Source: Epiperipatus broadwayi (lineage: Eukaryota; Onychophora; Udeonychophora; Euonychophora; Peripatidae). From it: a stretch of DNA of 64,000 nt. The stretch covers positions 5,160,972-5,224,971 of the forward strand of contig JAQFVV010006199.1 of NCBI GenBank assembly GCA_028023455.1. The letters are read 5' to 3'. Below the pieces are notes generated by a model. The model searched no databases, was not told where the DNA came from, and worked only from the letters and a program-made list of their open reading frames with translations. Shown one piece after another: positions 10,816 to 23,265 of the stretch. Each line of letters begins with the position of its first letter. Position 1 is the stretch's first letter. A program made the translations under genes and the position numbers.

Positions 10816-11876
10816 TATATTTAAAGTTTGTAACCTGAAATAAAGAAATAATATTAACATCATAATTTTGTTATTTAAAATGCTATAAATTATTTAAAAT
10901 CAAATGGAGTAAAAAGTTTATTTAATACAGGTGTGTTTATTAAATTTATTTGACTTTTTTGATTTTAATAAAAAAAAAAAAACTATAAATATTGCAATGA
11001 AACCAAGAAATAAAAATAATATTGGAAAAAACATTAATCCTATAATATGTATCCATTAAAAGCTTAAGCAAAAAAAAAACAAAAAAACAAAAACAAATCA
11101 CTGTAATTAAATTTTTAATCAAGATGGAAAATGCCTTATATAATTATTCTGATTTTTACTTTCCTTTGCCTAAACTATAAATAGTAGATTTAGATAAACT
11201 GATTATATTAAATTATTAGATTGGGAAGAATGCATGAAGGCAGTTGCTTATTTTATTAAATCGAGTTTGAATCATATAGAAGAGAGGCTTTTCTGAGGTT
11301 CATAGGTCATATACGTGTATTAGGTGACTTCATGTTTGCAATTCATCAAATAATTAATCAATAAGATGTTTGTTTTGAAAACATATGTAATTAAAGTTTA
11401 TGCTGAATACAGCTATATTTTTTCCATGTGAGTATAAAATTTTTATATTATTCTATCTTAATGTACTTAAATAACTTTCACTATTTTCAAAGATAATATT
11501 TATTATGCACGTTAAAAATATACGTTTGTTTGTTTGCCGTTTGATGTTTGGAAAAAATATCTTATTTATAGGCGTTTGCTAAATAGTTTTTCTAATTTAC
11601 ACCCTTTCTCCACACTTTTCATATCTTTACTTCTCTAGAAGCATAAGGAATTTTTATTGAACTAAAAACGCATTTACCTTCACTTTTTGAAAAATAATCA
11701 ATCACTTTGTAAATTAATTAATAACCAAGTGCTCAAGATGTTAAGAATTTCTTATAATTATTGTTGTTATTCATTTACAAAAAACTTATTTTTATTCGAC
11801 TTTATATTGTGAGTATGGCTGTTGGAACCATTAACATCAATATTATATTATAAGAATAATCAATATATATATTTCT
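10816..11876. other. AT-rich sequence, nothing recognised
   Basis: A-rich runs near 10970 and 11070. No supported feature before the LINE end at 11877. Confidence 0.5.
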
Positions 11877-12083
11877 AGAAGAGATGATAATAGATGGACA
11901 ATTGAAATCTTAAACTGGATTCCAAGAGATTATAAAAGACCCAGAAAGAGGCCACATGTGAGATGGAAGGAGGAAATAAGAAAGTGTGCAGGGATGATGT
12001 TGAGAACAGAAGCTAAAGATCGGAAAAGTTGATTTGAACTTAGAGAGACCTTCATTCTGCAGTGGATTGATAATGGTGAATGA
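11877..12083 (+). pseudogene. RTE-like LINE, 3' end of ORF2 (5'-truncated)
   Basis: One frame of 68 codons reads RRDDNRWTIEILNWIPRDYK, RPRKRPHVRWKEEIRKCAG, MMLRTEAKDRKS, then a TGA where the family has Trp, then FELRETFILQWIDNGE and a stop. The pattern R-NRW-W-PR-KR-RGRP-RW-DDI-K-AG-DR-W-L-EAF-QW is the conserved C-terminal tail of endonuclease-reverse transcriptases from RTE-like elements. A short (GAT)n tail follows the stop, as is common for such elements. Only the terminal 0.2 kb is present, so this is a dead 5'-truncated copy. A related, more decayed copy lies on the minus strand at 37155-37515. Confidence 0.8.
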
Positions 12084-13275
12084 TGATGATGATATATAAA
12101 TATATATATAATTATTTGTAATAAATAATTTATAAATGTTTCAACATATATTTATTTTGGTTCTTTTTGATATTAATAAGATTAAACATAATGTATTTTT
12201 ATTATTATTATTATACATAATTGTTGGTAAAAATATACGTTTCTGGTCTTTTTTTTAAAAAAAATAAAAAGCTAATATTATTTTAAACAGTTATTGCATG
12301 TGTGTGATAGATCTATCATTATCATGTACAACATTATAACTTAGACTTTTTTTCCTAACATCAAATTCTTTATTTAGATATTAATTAATTTATGCTATAA
12401 AACTTGTAGCTTTACATTTTGCTTACTATATATTTAAAGCACTTATAATGAAAATATTATTATTATTATTATTAAATTGACATAAATACAAAAAATGGCG
12501 CGTAATTTTAAATAAAAAAAAACAAATTACAACTTATTTTATTATATATTAATTAAAAATGCGTTGAGTGTAAATAATTATAAAGGTGTATACATTTTTT
12601 AAATGTCAATTATTTTTCATATTTATGTAAAGTAATTTCATTTTAATGCATTTAAAATAGTTAACATTATTTTTACAAGAATGCAATTTCTTAAAATAGA
12701 TACTTCGGAACAATTTAAAATACGATTTTTGTTAAAATTGTTTGGATCACTGAGAATCAATTTCACAATAAATCACTAAAAACAGTACATGTAAAATTTA
12801 TAATTTATTTATAACACTATATTTTTTTTAAAATAACGATTGGATCACTCTATTAATATTATATATTTTTCCAAAAGTACTTTAAAAACAAACAAACCTG
12901 ATATTGTAAAGTGCATTAAAATTTCTTACAAAATTCTGTAAAGTGTGTGCAATATATGATATATTAAATTACAAAATTCAAAATTATTTTTAAGAAATGA
13001 TATATTATTTACATCCCCAGGATATTTAACATTTCAGCTGATATTCAAAATAAAGTGGAAAATAATGTATGTAGATACATTTCAATATATTTGTAAAATA
13101 TACGCACACATGTATCAATTTGCATAAATATGTACATGACCTCATATTTGTATATGAATGTAAGTAAATATACATGTTATTGCTAAATAACATATTTATT
13201 TATTTAAAAAGTTATATAATTGATGTTAATAACTGAAATACAGGCCTACTACATACCTACATCAATATATGTAAT
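12084..13275. other. AT-rich sequence with short ATT tracts
   Basis: Short (ATT)n stretches near 12200 and 12455; otherwise unremarkable AT-rich DNA. Confidence 0.5.
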
Positions 13276-13352
13276 ATATAAGGTATATTGGTGATTATTT
13301 ATCTTTTCGCCATATAAGTGGTCAAGTGTGTCAGTGTTATGAGATAATTGAT
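13276..13352 (-). mobile_element. Foldback MITE family B fragment
   Basis: ATTGGTGATTATTTATCTTTT followed by GTCAAGTGTGTCAGTGTTATG matches the reverse complement of the left half of the complete element at 47241-47494. Only about 75 bp remain and the ends are missing. Confidence 0.65.
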
Positions 13353-14573
13353 GTTAAATGTATTTCTATAGAATGCATCGGTTTTAATAAGTTGAACTGT
13401 TTTACTGTTTGCAATAAAAATAAATTGTAATAAAACTAAAGCATAAATTCAACTTCTATTAATTAAAAGTAAAATCTTTTTTTTTTTATTTGAAAATCGT
13501 TAATATACATATATACTTAAATCATAATGCAAGATCAAATAACCAATTACATTTTTTGTTTGTTTTTATTTATTTTTTAAATATGAAACCATTTATATTT
13601 ATAGTTCTTTTTAATCAATTAAAATAATTAAGACTAATATATATATATAGTTTAACAATATTAATTAATTAACTCTAAATGTATAAATAATAATAATAAT
13701 TTAAACAAAAAGAAAATTAACGGTTAACTATTCCGAAATCGTTATAATAAATTCAATTTGACTAATTTATTTTTATTAATGTTGATTTGTGATTCATTTA
13801 TAGTGTAGTATACATGATCAAATAGATACAATAGTGGATTAATATTTTACAAATCATCTTTGCTGATGGTTTACAAAAGAAAAGATTATCTAGTAAGATA
13901 GTAAGATAACAATATGTGGGACTCGGAGAAAAGAGAAAGTAACAAAACAATAACAATAAAAATATCCAATGAAAGTTTTTCAGATACTACAAACTTATTA
14001 TAAGATTACTGTTTTGAATTGATCACTATATAGATAATAAAGAAATGAATCTTTAAATATTTTTTATATTTCTTAAAAAAAGAATTTTAATTCTTTGTGA
14101 CAATGTTCAGAATCAATTTAAGAGCATATGATAATATAGGATATATTTACAATTTTGTTAGCTTGACATTGCTGGAAATATTTATTGTAAAATCTGTAAA
14201 GAAAATATACAGTTTTTAATGGGTCCACAGTGTTAATTATTTTGTCTGTTGGTTTTCCTTTGGCAGTATAAAATTTTAATCTACTTTCCATTACGAATGT
14301 TTCAATGAGATGGCTTAGTGGGAGAAAGAAGATAGTAGTTTCTTAGAAATATGTAATTTTCAAAAAGCTGCTTTTTCTTTTGTTTCCATTTATATATATA
14401 AAAAACTTTTAAAACTATTATCTTAGCAAAAACAATAATAATAATAATAACAAGAAAACTTTTTTTTTGGTCTTCATTTCTAAGGTTGTTCATGAGTGTC
14501 CTCACAATGCTATGCCAATTGTATGGTTTAGATATAAATGTGAACTTTGAACGTTATTTTTATGTATAAATAA
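13353..14573. other. AT-rich sequence, nothing recognised
   Basis: The 67-codon minus frame at 14302-14505 is low complexity and not accepted. No other structure. Confidence 0.45.

Positions 14574-14656
<83 letters not shown>
14574..14656. repeat. (ATT)n microsatellite, about 27 units
   Basis: An uninterrupted ATT tract immediately beside the 3' end of a minus-strand LINE. In the LINE's own sense it is an (AAT)n tail. Confidence 0.95.
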
Positions 14657-14657
<1 letters not shown>

Positions 14658-15972
14658 GTTTCAAAGCAAAACTTTATTGAGTCTAAAAAGTTACAGAGTT
14701 ACATATAGTATTATATTGATTTGTTACAAATGCAAAACAAATTACAACAACTTTCAGTATGTAAGTCTTTATCAATTCTGCATACTTTCTTTCTTGTTTT
14801 TAAATTTGGCCTTCTATTTAGTTCAGTTTATGCTTGCATCTCTTTGAAGTTGGAAAAAAAGCTCATGCTGAAAATGTCATCATCTATCATATTAGACTTT
14901 ATATTTTATAGACTGGATCTTTGTTTCAAGTGTGACCATGTGGCTGCAAACACATCTGGTTGAGCTAGGATGCTGTCTCTTTTTCTGAACAGTTCTAGTT
15001 TTATTGAATATGTTGCTGGGTGGCGTCGAGGGTTATTAGCAAGTGCAAAAGTACATCTGGTACACCAGTAGGCATAAAGGCTATATGTTACTGTGTGAAT
15101 AGCAGGGATGTTGCCTTTTTTAAATGTTATTTATTATTTCATCAATTGAAATGATAGCCTTTCTGTATGTGGTAAACATTGTGTGATGTATTGTTTCTAG
15201 TGCACTGCAGGAATGAAGAAAATGATCCTGTGTCTCTTCTTGTCTATGACATAGCCTACACATGGGGTCTATATTTGTGTAGAATCTACGAAATCTGAGG
15301 AAATGTGTTGTGGGTAGAGCATTAAGATTAAGCTTAAGTAGAAAATCAAATAATTTTGGTTCTAATGACCATTTTCTGAATTGTTGCAGTAGTTGTCTGT
15401 TGTCTATCCCAAGAACTGATGGATGTAGATTAGGTGTCTGGTTTGGGTTTAGTATATTATAAATGTCCCAGTATGTATACTTGTTGTCATTATTGAGTGA
15501 TATTTTGTTGTATATTGGCTTGAGTTCTTCAATCAGTGTGGATAGATATCCATATGAAGGGGGTGGTCTGTCTGTGGGTATTATACTAATTACACACTCC
15601 AGGTCTGGAAATCTTTTTATGGTTGCTGTTATTAGATTTACTGATTTCTGTGTGTAAAAAAAACATTGATTGTATGGAGTCCAAGTCCATTGCTATGTGG
15701 TGGTCTGCTCAGATTTTTTTAAGAGATTGCCACTGTCTTTCTCTTCCATATTAGTTTGTTACAGATTGATGAGATTTTGGATATGAATGTTTTTGAAAAT
15801 TTGATTATAGGTGTGTAGTAGGTAATTTTTATAATTATAAGTTGATTAAATAGTGCTACCTTTGCATATATTGACAGGTATGACTTTTCAAGTGAGGTTG
15901 TGATTTTTCAGCATCTTTTTTTAATTTATTTTGAATTTTTTGCCTCATTCCGTTAGTTCCAAGGTAGAATGG
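14657..15972 (-). mobile_element. Tx1/L1-like LINE 3' part, copy 1
   Basis: A 5'-truncated non-LTR retrotransposon on the minus strand. From the high-coordinate end it reads LEKSYLSIYAKVALFNQ, then TYYTPIIKFSKTFISKISS with CNKLIWKRK, then RPPHSNGLGL, then a continuous frame of about 140 codons (about 15540 down to 15125). That frame includes YTYWDIYNILNPNQTPN, KLNLNALPTTHFLRFRRF and the zinc-knuckle-like CRLCHRQEETQDHFLHSC. After a frameshift come YAYWCTRCTFALANNPRRHP and the terminal WSHLKQRSSL with its stop at 14906-14908. About 250 bp of 3' UTR ends CAATAAAGTTTTGCTTTGAA and runs into the AAT tail. The order (thumb, GGLGL-like motif, C-C-H-C motif, W-R motif) fits L1/Tx1-like elements. Only one clear internal stop and two frameshifts suggest fairly recent activity. 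Confidence 0.85.
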
Positions 15973-15973
15973 G

Positions 15974-15974
15974 A

Positions 15975-16003
<29 letters not shown>
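15974..16003. repeat. (ATT)n tract between LINE copy 1 and palindrome
   Basis: About ten ATT units directly join the 5' truncation point of LINE copy 1 to the left arm of the palindromic element. Confidence 0.95.
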
Positions 16004-16610
<607 letters not shown>

Positions 16611-17387
16611 GTTTCAAAGGATAAACTTTATTAGCATTCAAAAAGGTTACACGTTTCATTTGTCAACATAGTTCTTACATATAAATTGGTTCATGAAACT
16701 GAACTGTAAAATGATTTCACCGATACATTGTATACCTTAACAAACAAGAAATATTTAAGAAATAAGGTAAGAAAAGTTATATATATATATATAAAGAAAA
16801 AAAACAAAAACAAAATGCAAATATAAATCAACAAAGGGAAGGGTGATCACTCAATAAAAAAATTGTGTACAATTAGATATACCCCAACAAAACCAACTCA
16901 AGAATGTGTTCAATTTGTGTTAGTTGACTTTAATACTGGCACAAGGATGCATGTTAGGTATGGTTTTCCTTTTTTTTCTGTACTTTGAATATAAGTTGTG
17001 TGATTTGTAAACCTCAAGTCTCTTTCATGTATGGTTTGCAGTTTATTTTTGAATGTGTTTGGATGCCTTGTGGAGTTATGGTTATATATAAAATTACACC
17101 TTGTACACCACAAGGCATAGAGTATAAATGTGCTGATTGATCTTTTTATCCTTAAATAAAGTGCTAATTATTTCATGTATGTTTTCTAGACCTGAGCATG
17201 AGAAAAATAGGTGATTTTGTGTCTCTGAGTCGCTATGGCAAAGATTACAACACATCATCTATATCTTTTTAGTTTCTTTGATATTTTAAAAAATGTTGCA
17301 TGGGTAGTGAGTCAAGATTTATCTTTAGGAGAAAGTCTAAGTATTTTGGTTCAAGTTATCACTGTTTGAATTTGCAACACAATTGTT
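16611..17387 (-). mobile_element. Tx1/L1-like LINE 3' part, copy 2
   Basis: Homologous to copy 1 on the same strand. Its 3' end (plus-strand GTTTCAAAGGATAAACTTTAT) matches the 3' end of copy 1. The minus frames give LEPKYLDFLLKINLDSLPMQ, then CCNLCHSDSETQNHLFFSC (matching CRLCHRQEETQDHFLHSC), then WCTRCNFIYNHNSTRHPNTF. It is shorter and more damaged than copy 1, with several stops, and is cut at the 5' side exactly where a (CAT)n(ATT)n tract begins. The open frame at 16910-17113 is the C-terminal segment of this dead ORF2. Confidence 0.8.
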
Positions 17388-17394
17388 CATCATC

Positions 17395-17461
<67 letters not shown>

Positions 17462-17475
17462 CCATTATTATTATA
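17388..17475. repeat. (CAT)n(ATT)n compound microsatellite
   Basis: CAT repeats pass into ATT repeats, then ACC and ATT/AAT units. It abuts the 5' truncation point of LINE copy 2. Confidence 0.95.
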
Positions 17476-18162
17476 ATAATGTCGATGATGTCTCTAGAAA
17501 TATTATGTATGATATTCCCATACAGTTACAATAACTTCATGTTTGTTCATTTTATACAAATTGATAATCCTCTTTACTCTCACTCATATGCATTATAATT
17601 GACAAACTCAAACTCATTATGTTCTCAATAGTAACACTATTTTTCAAATTCATTAATTCAGATTAAAATATAGCCTATCTTAAATCTTTTTCATTATTAT
17701 ATATATTATTCTAATTTTAATTACAATGAAGAATAATAACAGTGTCACAATCTAAGTAATGTCTGAAATATAATCTTACATAAAAGATTGATTTAAATAT
17801 TACAATTTTATAAATGAAGTATTTTTTTAAAGAAATTTTACTCTCAAAATAAAAAAAAAGATATATTTTTATTTTTATTAAATTTGTTGTAAATGCTTTG
17901 TATTTTTTTTTTTAAAAAAATAAATACTGCCCTCTTGGGCACATCATTTAAAATATTTTTAAACTTTGGCCCATCAATACTGCTAGAGTAAACAAATGAG
18001 GCAAACACCTTGAAGTATTTAATTGTCATATTGCATTATCATTGTTTTTAAAGTTTATACAAAATTTGAAGAATATCTACTTGATAGAATTATGTTAAAA
18101 CTCTCATACAAAGGTTATTATCAAATCCTGAAAATCAAATAATCTAACAATCAGTAGTATTA
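17476..18162. other. AT-rich sequence, nothing recognised
   Basis: The 61-codon minus frame at 17844-18029 is low complexity. No supported feature. Confidence 0.5.
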
Positions 18163-19375
18163 AAACACCAAACATCACATGATCACCATTTCTTATGCCT
18201 GCTCATAACTGTTATTAAAAGAGGCAAAACTATCCATACAGCAGTGTCATTCAGTGCAAGCCAGAGTACTCAATGGATGCCAGAAGGCTTGTGCATAAAA
18301 TCCTTATCCAGTGCCTACTCATCCAATATCACCAGACTAGTTTCTGGCTTACATCCTTCATCACTGAAGAGCCTTGGATCTGAGAGCACTGCATCTAAAT
18401 CTTAGGACCTAATGTAACCCTCCAGAAGTAACCTTTTTATCTCTACTTAACTATAAAACTATGAGAATAAAATTGAAATCACAACAATATTTTCAATCTA
18501 AGCTCATTAGCTTATATTGTCATATAGGTCTGAGCTCAGTTCAGTACTGATACATTTTAGTGTCTGTGGTTCTTTAATAACCATAGCCACCACTATCCTA
18601 CTAGGTAGGATTGGTATTAAGCCACCAAACCTCACATGTTGACCATTTCTTATGCTTAATTATAACTGCTATTAAAACAGTAAAAACTATCCATAGAATA
18701 GTATCATTCAGTGCAAGCCAGAGTAATCAATGGATGCCAGAAGTCTTGTGCATAAAATCCCTATCTAATGCCTAATCATCCAATATCCCCATACTAGTTT
18801 CTGGCTTATGACCTTCATCAATGAGGAGCATTGAATCTGAAAGCACTGTACCTAGATCTTAGGATCTAATGCAATCCTCCAGCATCTACCTTTTATCTCT
18901 ACATAACTACAAAACTATGAATGGATTTATTGTATCGAGAGTTTTGCCTGTGTTAATAAACTATTATGAGCAGGCCTAGAAAATGGTGATCATGTGAAGT
19001 TTGGTTGTTTAATACCAATCCTGCATAGTAGGATAGTGGAGGTTATGGTTATTAAAGAATCAAAGACACTAAAATTTATGGTTACTGAACTAAATTCAGA
19101 TATATATGAGTATATAAGCTAATGTGCTTACATTGAAAATATTGTGTTTTGAATCTTATTCTCAAATTATTGTAGTTAAGTGGAGATAAAATGTGGCATC
19201 TAGAGGGTTGTATTAGATTCTAAGATCTAGGTGCAGTGCTCTCAGATACAAGGCCTCTCACTGACGAATGCCATAAGCAAAGAAACTAGTTTGGGGATAT
19301 TGGATAAGCACAAAATAGGGATTTTATGCACAAGCCTTCTGGCATCCATTGATTACTCTGTCTTGCACTCAATAC
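18163..19375. mobile_element. Composite foldback element, family A
   Basis: An approximately 1.2-kb imperfect inverted repeat centred near 18800. Outer arms carry the family A words (CAATGGATGCCAGAAGGC on the left, GCCTTCTGGCATCCATTG on the right; the GCATAAAATCC / GGGATTTTATGC pair). A middle layer pairs GGTTCTTTAATAACCATAGCC (18570s) with GGTTATGGTTATTAAAGAA (19050s). The inner layer starts CTCACATGTTGACCATTT and ends AAAATGGTGATCATGTGA. It therefore looks like one family A copy inserted symmetrically in, or duplicated as an inversion of, another. No coding sequence. Confidence 0.7.
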
Positions 19376-19384
19376 TTTTCAATA

Positions 19385-19570
19385 CATATATATATAAGAC
19401 ATATTTTGTGGGTTCTTTCATGTTAAAACATGTTAAATATTGATATACAAATGCTTCGACTTGATCAAGTCGAAACGTCAGTATATCAATATTTAAAATT
19501 TTTTTAACACGGATGAACCCGCAAAATATGTCTTTTATATATGCAACCCATGAAAATCTTTGTATTAACA
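19385..19570. mobile_element. Inverted-repeat hairpin, Penelope-terminal-like
   Basis: Arms of about 70 bp (ATAAGACATATTTTGTGGGTT to TATTGATATAC, and its counterpart GTATATCAATATTT to AACCCGCAAAATATGTCTTTTAT) flank the perfect 16-bp palindrome CGACTTGATCAAGTCG followed by AAACGTC. The combination 'stem-GTCGAAACGTC' resembles the 3' half of the hammerhead ribozyme motifs reported in terminal repeats of Penelope-like elements. The 5' core CTGATGA is not present intact on either strand; the minus strand has CTGACGT in the corresponding place. It may be a decayed terminal repeat; a plain foldback element is the alternative. Confidence 0.45.
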
Positions 19571-20298
19571 TATATATATAACTTTATGTATTTACATCTT
19601 GATAAGGCTCCAATATAGAAGCAAAATCCGGGTTGGTGAGGTTTATAAAACATAATATTTTTTAAAAAGTTATCTTATTAAATAATTTTTTATTGAATTA
19701 TTTTTAATATATATATATATTGTGACTAAGTGTTTTCACACTTACTTCCATTGCTTAACCTCAAAATAACAAATTTCTTTGTTCACTTCATTTTTAAAAA
19801 AATAGCTAATTAATAAGTCAAACATAAAATGGACAGTAATTGTGTTGCATATAACCCTTTTTAGTACAGTTTTATGTAAAATAGTCATGTTTTTTTTTTT
19901 ATAATGGCCATAAGCATAGTGGCTTATATTGCTTTTAATAATTGTACTTATTAATAAAATAATAGGATTATAGCAAAATTTTTTCCAGCAAATAGTATTA
20001 AGATAATGCAGTAGATTAGTTATAAGACAGAAGAGAGCAGAAAATATAAAATTAATTTAAAATTAGCTTTAGTAAATTTTTAAAACAGTAAGAATTTTCT
20101 GCCAAAAACCTCAAGACTATTTTGTTTATTTCACATAGATTTTTTATTTATTTAGCAATAGTATATTTTTCCTAAAAATCTCTTTTTGCATGCAGTTATG
20201 AAATTTGATTATTAGATATCTACTGTTTGGATTATTAAGAACCTTATATACTGTCCCCTAGATTTACTTCATCTTTAACATATCATAAAAATTTTCTA
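19571..20298. other. AT-rich sequence, nothing recognised
   Basis: Contains short TA tracts near 19570 and 19710. It follows the stop of the minus-strand remnant at 20299-21046 and could hold its 3' UTR (AATAAA-like words are present), but nothing decisive. Confidence 0.45.
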
Positions 20299-21046
20299 TC
20301 AGAACTTGAATAACTGACATTGCTCATTTGTCACTGCTAAAATCAATGATTTTTCATTGTGATAATTCTGGAAAGAACTACATAATTGAACTGGGATTGA
20401 TGCATTATATTCATCATTTATTATGTTAAAGATCACCAGGTCAATAATCTTTTGTCCCATTTTATTATACTTTCCCCCTTCTTCTTGTGAAACCATGATG
20501 TCCTCATCTCCTTCCCCCATTAAGTCCATTATATCATTGTAGGCTTCTCATGTAACATTATTTTTTGCTATATCTCTATTTTCATTAGACTTTAACCTGT
20601 TCGTATAACTTAGATTTTTGGAATAAAAATGTTTTTTTCTTTTCTTGGTTGCTGATTGTTGCTATTAGATATATTATTAGATTTCTTTATATCATCCATT
20701 TTCAAGTTTTTCCTTCATTTTTATGTACTATAGTCGATTTGGAGTTTATTTTAGTGTTTTCATTTACGTCTAATGTTTCAGGGCCTTCTATAATGTATAT
20801 GTCACTGTTTTTTCTTTTGCTTACTAACTTTGAATATAGAGTGGTTTAATTTCCTCTGAATAATTTCTTGTTGATCTACTTTCTTTCTTTCTAAAAGTGG
20901 TTTCATCAATTTTTTATTATTTGAGGCAGCTTTTGCTGCTTTATTTTGTATTTTCTTGAAGCAGTTTCCTCCATTTTCGTTTTCACAATGATGTTGGAAA
21001 CTTCTTCAATAGTGTCAGACAACTTAGAATTTTTCTTCATCTTCAT
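20299..21046 (-). pseudogene. Unidentified gene remnant, about 240 codons, frameshifted
   Basis: On the minus strand a chain of frames gives a coherent hydrophilic protein. It starts MKMKKNSKLSDTIEEVSNII, is rejoined by a one-base shift to KAAKAASNNKKLMKPLLERK and then QQEIIQRKLNHSIFKVSK, and continues through EGPETLDVNENTKINSK and LKMDDIKKSNNISNSNN. The last 75 codons are intact: MDLMGEGDEDIMVSQEEGG, then KIIDLVIFNIINDEYNASIP, then SFQNYHNEKSLILAVTNEQ, ending CQLFKF and a stop. About four frameshifts and one internal TGA (before EAYNDIMDLM) indicate decay. The N-terminal half is Lys-rich and may be helical; the C-terminal half is acidic. I recognise no family. No convincing introns are visible, so a retrocopy or a transposon accessory ORF is possible. 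Confidence 0.45.
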
Positions 21047-22380
21047 TTAAAAATTAAAGATAGAGTTCTTACCTTCTATTTCAAGTGTAACATTCACCTT
21101 TTCTCACTTTAAACTCACTTTAATCCAATACTATTGAGGAGCCAAATCCTTGCAGTGTTTTCTCAGTCAGCGCCATCTAGAGAAATGTAGTTGTAATATT
21201 TTTAAAATGAAATTTTGCAAAAGCAAAAGTTGCATCATATATTTTTTTTGATAATAAAACTTCTTGGCAAGAGGGGGTGTTAAAATAGAACTAGAAAATA
21301 TATTTAAAACTGTTTTCTCTCTCTCTCTCTTTGTAAAGAAAACTTTTATAATGTATAAAATAAACCAATGTAAAATCAGACTAAAATTTAGTGTGTAAAA
21401 ATAAAATGTTTGTAAAACTTTGAAAAATGTAATCGATTAATTTATAAGATTACTGATTAAATTGTATTAATTTAAAAAAGTAAACTATTTTATGAAGGTC
21501 ATTTAGATGAATCTGAATGGATTAAGATTAAGGCAAATGTTAAAATCAATTAATTAAAGAAATATAAAATTAATTAAAAGACAGATTCAAGTCAAGATAA
21601 AGATAAAACAAGGAAAGAGTTAATATAAAAAAGTTACATCTTGGTTATTGTTCTTCAGTCTGGTTTGTGATATACAGCCTGATCTGCATTTTGTAATCAA
21701 GTTATTCCAGTCATCAATTTGTTATTAGTCTTGATTTCATGTTCTTTCTAAAGAATGCAGAATATTCGGAAATTGTAAATGCAGTAGTAAGAAGCCAATC
21801 ATTACTATTGCGATCAACATTAATGGATAGACCGTATAAGTCATAGAAGTGTCTGACAGGGCTTCATGCCCTCAGTCATCAACTATTCTGTTGAATCAGG
21901 ACCTGGAATCAATGCCAAGGTTATAAAGTAAACACTGTTGCATACCTGCTCTCTCTCACTATTTGTCTAAACCTGGAAGGAAAGCCATGAAGCCATCGAG
22001 AGAAGAAGAAATAGCTAACTGGTTGGAAAGCAAAACCATTGGATAATACAAACAAAATACAACCTGGATAAAGAAACTTTTCAATAGCTGTGTACACACT
22101 TAATTTTAAATGAAATAAACTTTAATAAACAGACTATTATAACTATAGCCTAAAGTGGTCTTTTAAAATTTTCTTATGTAAAGATGTATTGTTATTTTAT
22201 ATTATACTAAATATATGTGTGTGCATAAATAATTAAATATTAATGTTTGTGTTAACTGTTATTTTATATATTTTTCTTTCTCTCTTGTCACTGCATCAAC
22301 AGTAAATTAATGTAAAATTATGTTATGTTTTATGTTTTAAGTAAATATGCTGGACCCTGAGACAGAGTGTGATCTAGTCA
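21047..22380. other. Mixed-composition sequence, no gene recognised
   Basis: 21163-21185 holds GCGCCATCTAGAGA (see findings). A (CT)n tract lies at 21315-21332. The block 21640-22080 is less AT-rich, with a small hairpin (TGACAGGGCTTCATGCCCT, then CAGTCA) near 21853, and could be an unknown interspersed repeat. No coding frame convinced me. Confidence 0.4.
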
Positions 22381-22640
22381 TGCAATATTTCAATTGCTGG
22401 ATTGTGGGTGTGTTGTCCAAAGCATTTTGATTATTTAACTTATGATTGGATGGTGCCTGAGATCGATCAAGATCGATCATCAATACAAATAAAATGTTTT
22501 GGATGGCAGAAGCTTGAATCTAGTAATCAAGGTGGGGCCATGGTCTGGAAATGTGATCATGTTATGCTTTGCATAGATCAATCTGCCATGAGTATCATTG
22601 ATGGTCCAGCTATTGATGGTATTCTCCCCTCTGCTTGAAG
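22381..22640 (+). CDS. Uncertain 78-aa open frame in a GC-richer patch
   Basis: The frame from 22402 to 22638 reads MWVCCPKHFDYLTYDWMVPE and later CFGWQKLESSNQGGAMVWKC, DHVMLCIDQSAMSIIDGPAI. It is not low-complexity, but local composition is balanced enough for such a frame to occur by chance. There is no known motif, no splice context I trust and no neighbouring gene. A fragment of an unknown repeat is as likely as a coding exon. Confidence 0.15.
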
Positions 22641-23100
22641 GACCAGTCCATTCACATAATATTAAAAATATAAAATTTAAATTATGTTAAATAAGGTTTA
22701 AAACCAATTAAACAATTTCTATTAAATGGAATCAGTTCAATATATATAGTTAAAATTATTTAAAATTCAAAATTTAAGAAGACTAATAAAAAAATTGTTT
22801 AATACAATCAATGATTTTCCTGACAAAGTAGACTTCTTAAATGCAAATGCCTACAAAACATATCAACAAATACATATTTACCTTAAATATAGTTAATATA
22901 TATATATATATGATTATAAATTTTGTAGTCCATTGCACTTCAGAAGTCAGCTTTAGCAAAAAAACAACAACATTGCTTATCTTATTTATTTATTTTAACT
23001 AGTCTTGTTATATTTTGAATTTGGGGACAATTATAATTATTTTATTGAGTAGTTTAGCTTTAGGCAATATATATATATATATATATGCATATATATATAT
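22641..23100. other. AT-rich sequence with TA tracts
   Basis: TA tracts at about 22895 and 23065-23100. No gene. Confidence 0.5.
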
Positions 23101-23265
23101 TGTAACCCATGCACACAACACCCTCATGTACATTATATGAGCAAATGCCCAGGGCGCCAGTTCTATTAATGAATAGAATGATTTATCATTTTATCTGATT
23201 CATAATTAATGCTGAAACTCTTTTATTTATGTTTACCTTACAGCTTCGCTCAATGGGAGGTTACA
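23101..23265. repeat. Possible small element with TGTAACC/GGTTACA ends
   Basis: The segment starts TGTAACCCATGCACAC directly after a TA tract and ends GGGAGGTTACA, giving 7-bp inverted termini of the TG...CA type used by LTRs. It contains CCCAGGGCGCCAG. No target duplication is visible (flanks ATATA and GAAAG), so this is a weak solo-LTR-like candidate. Confidence 0.2.
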
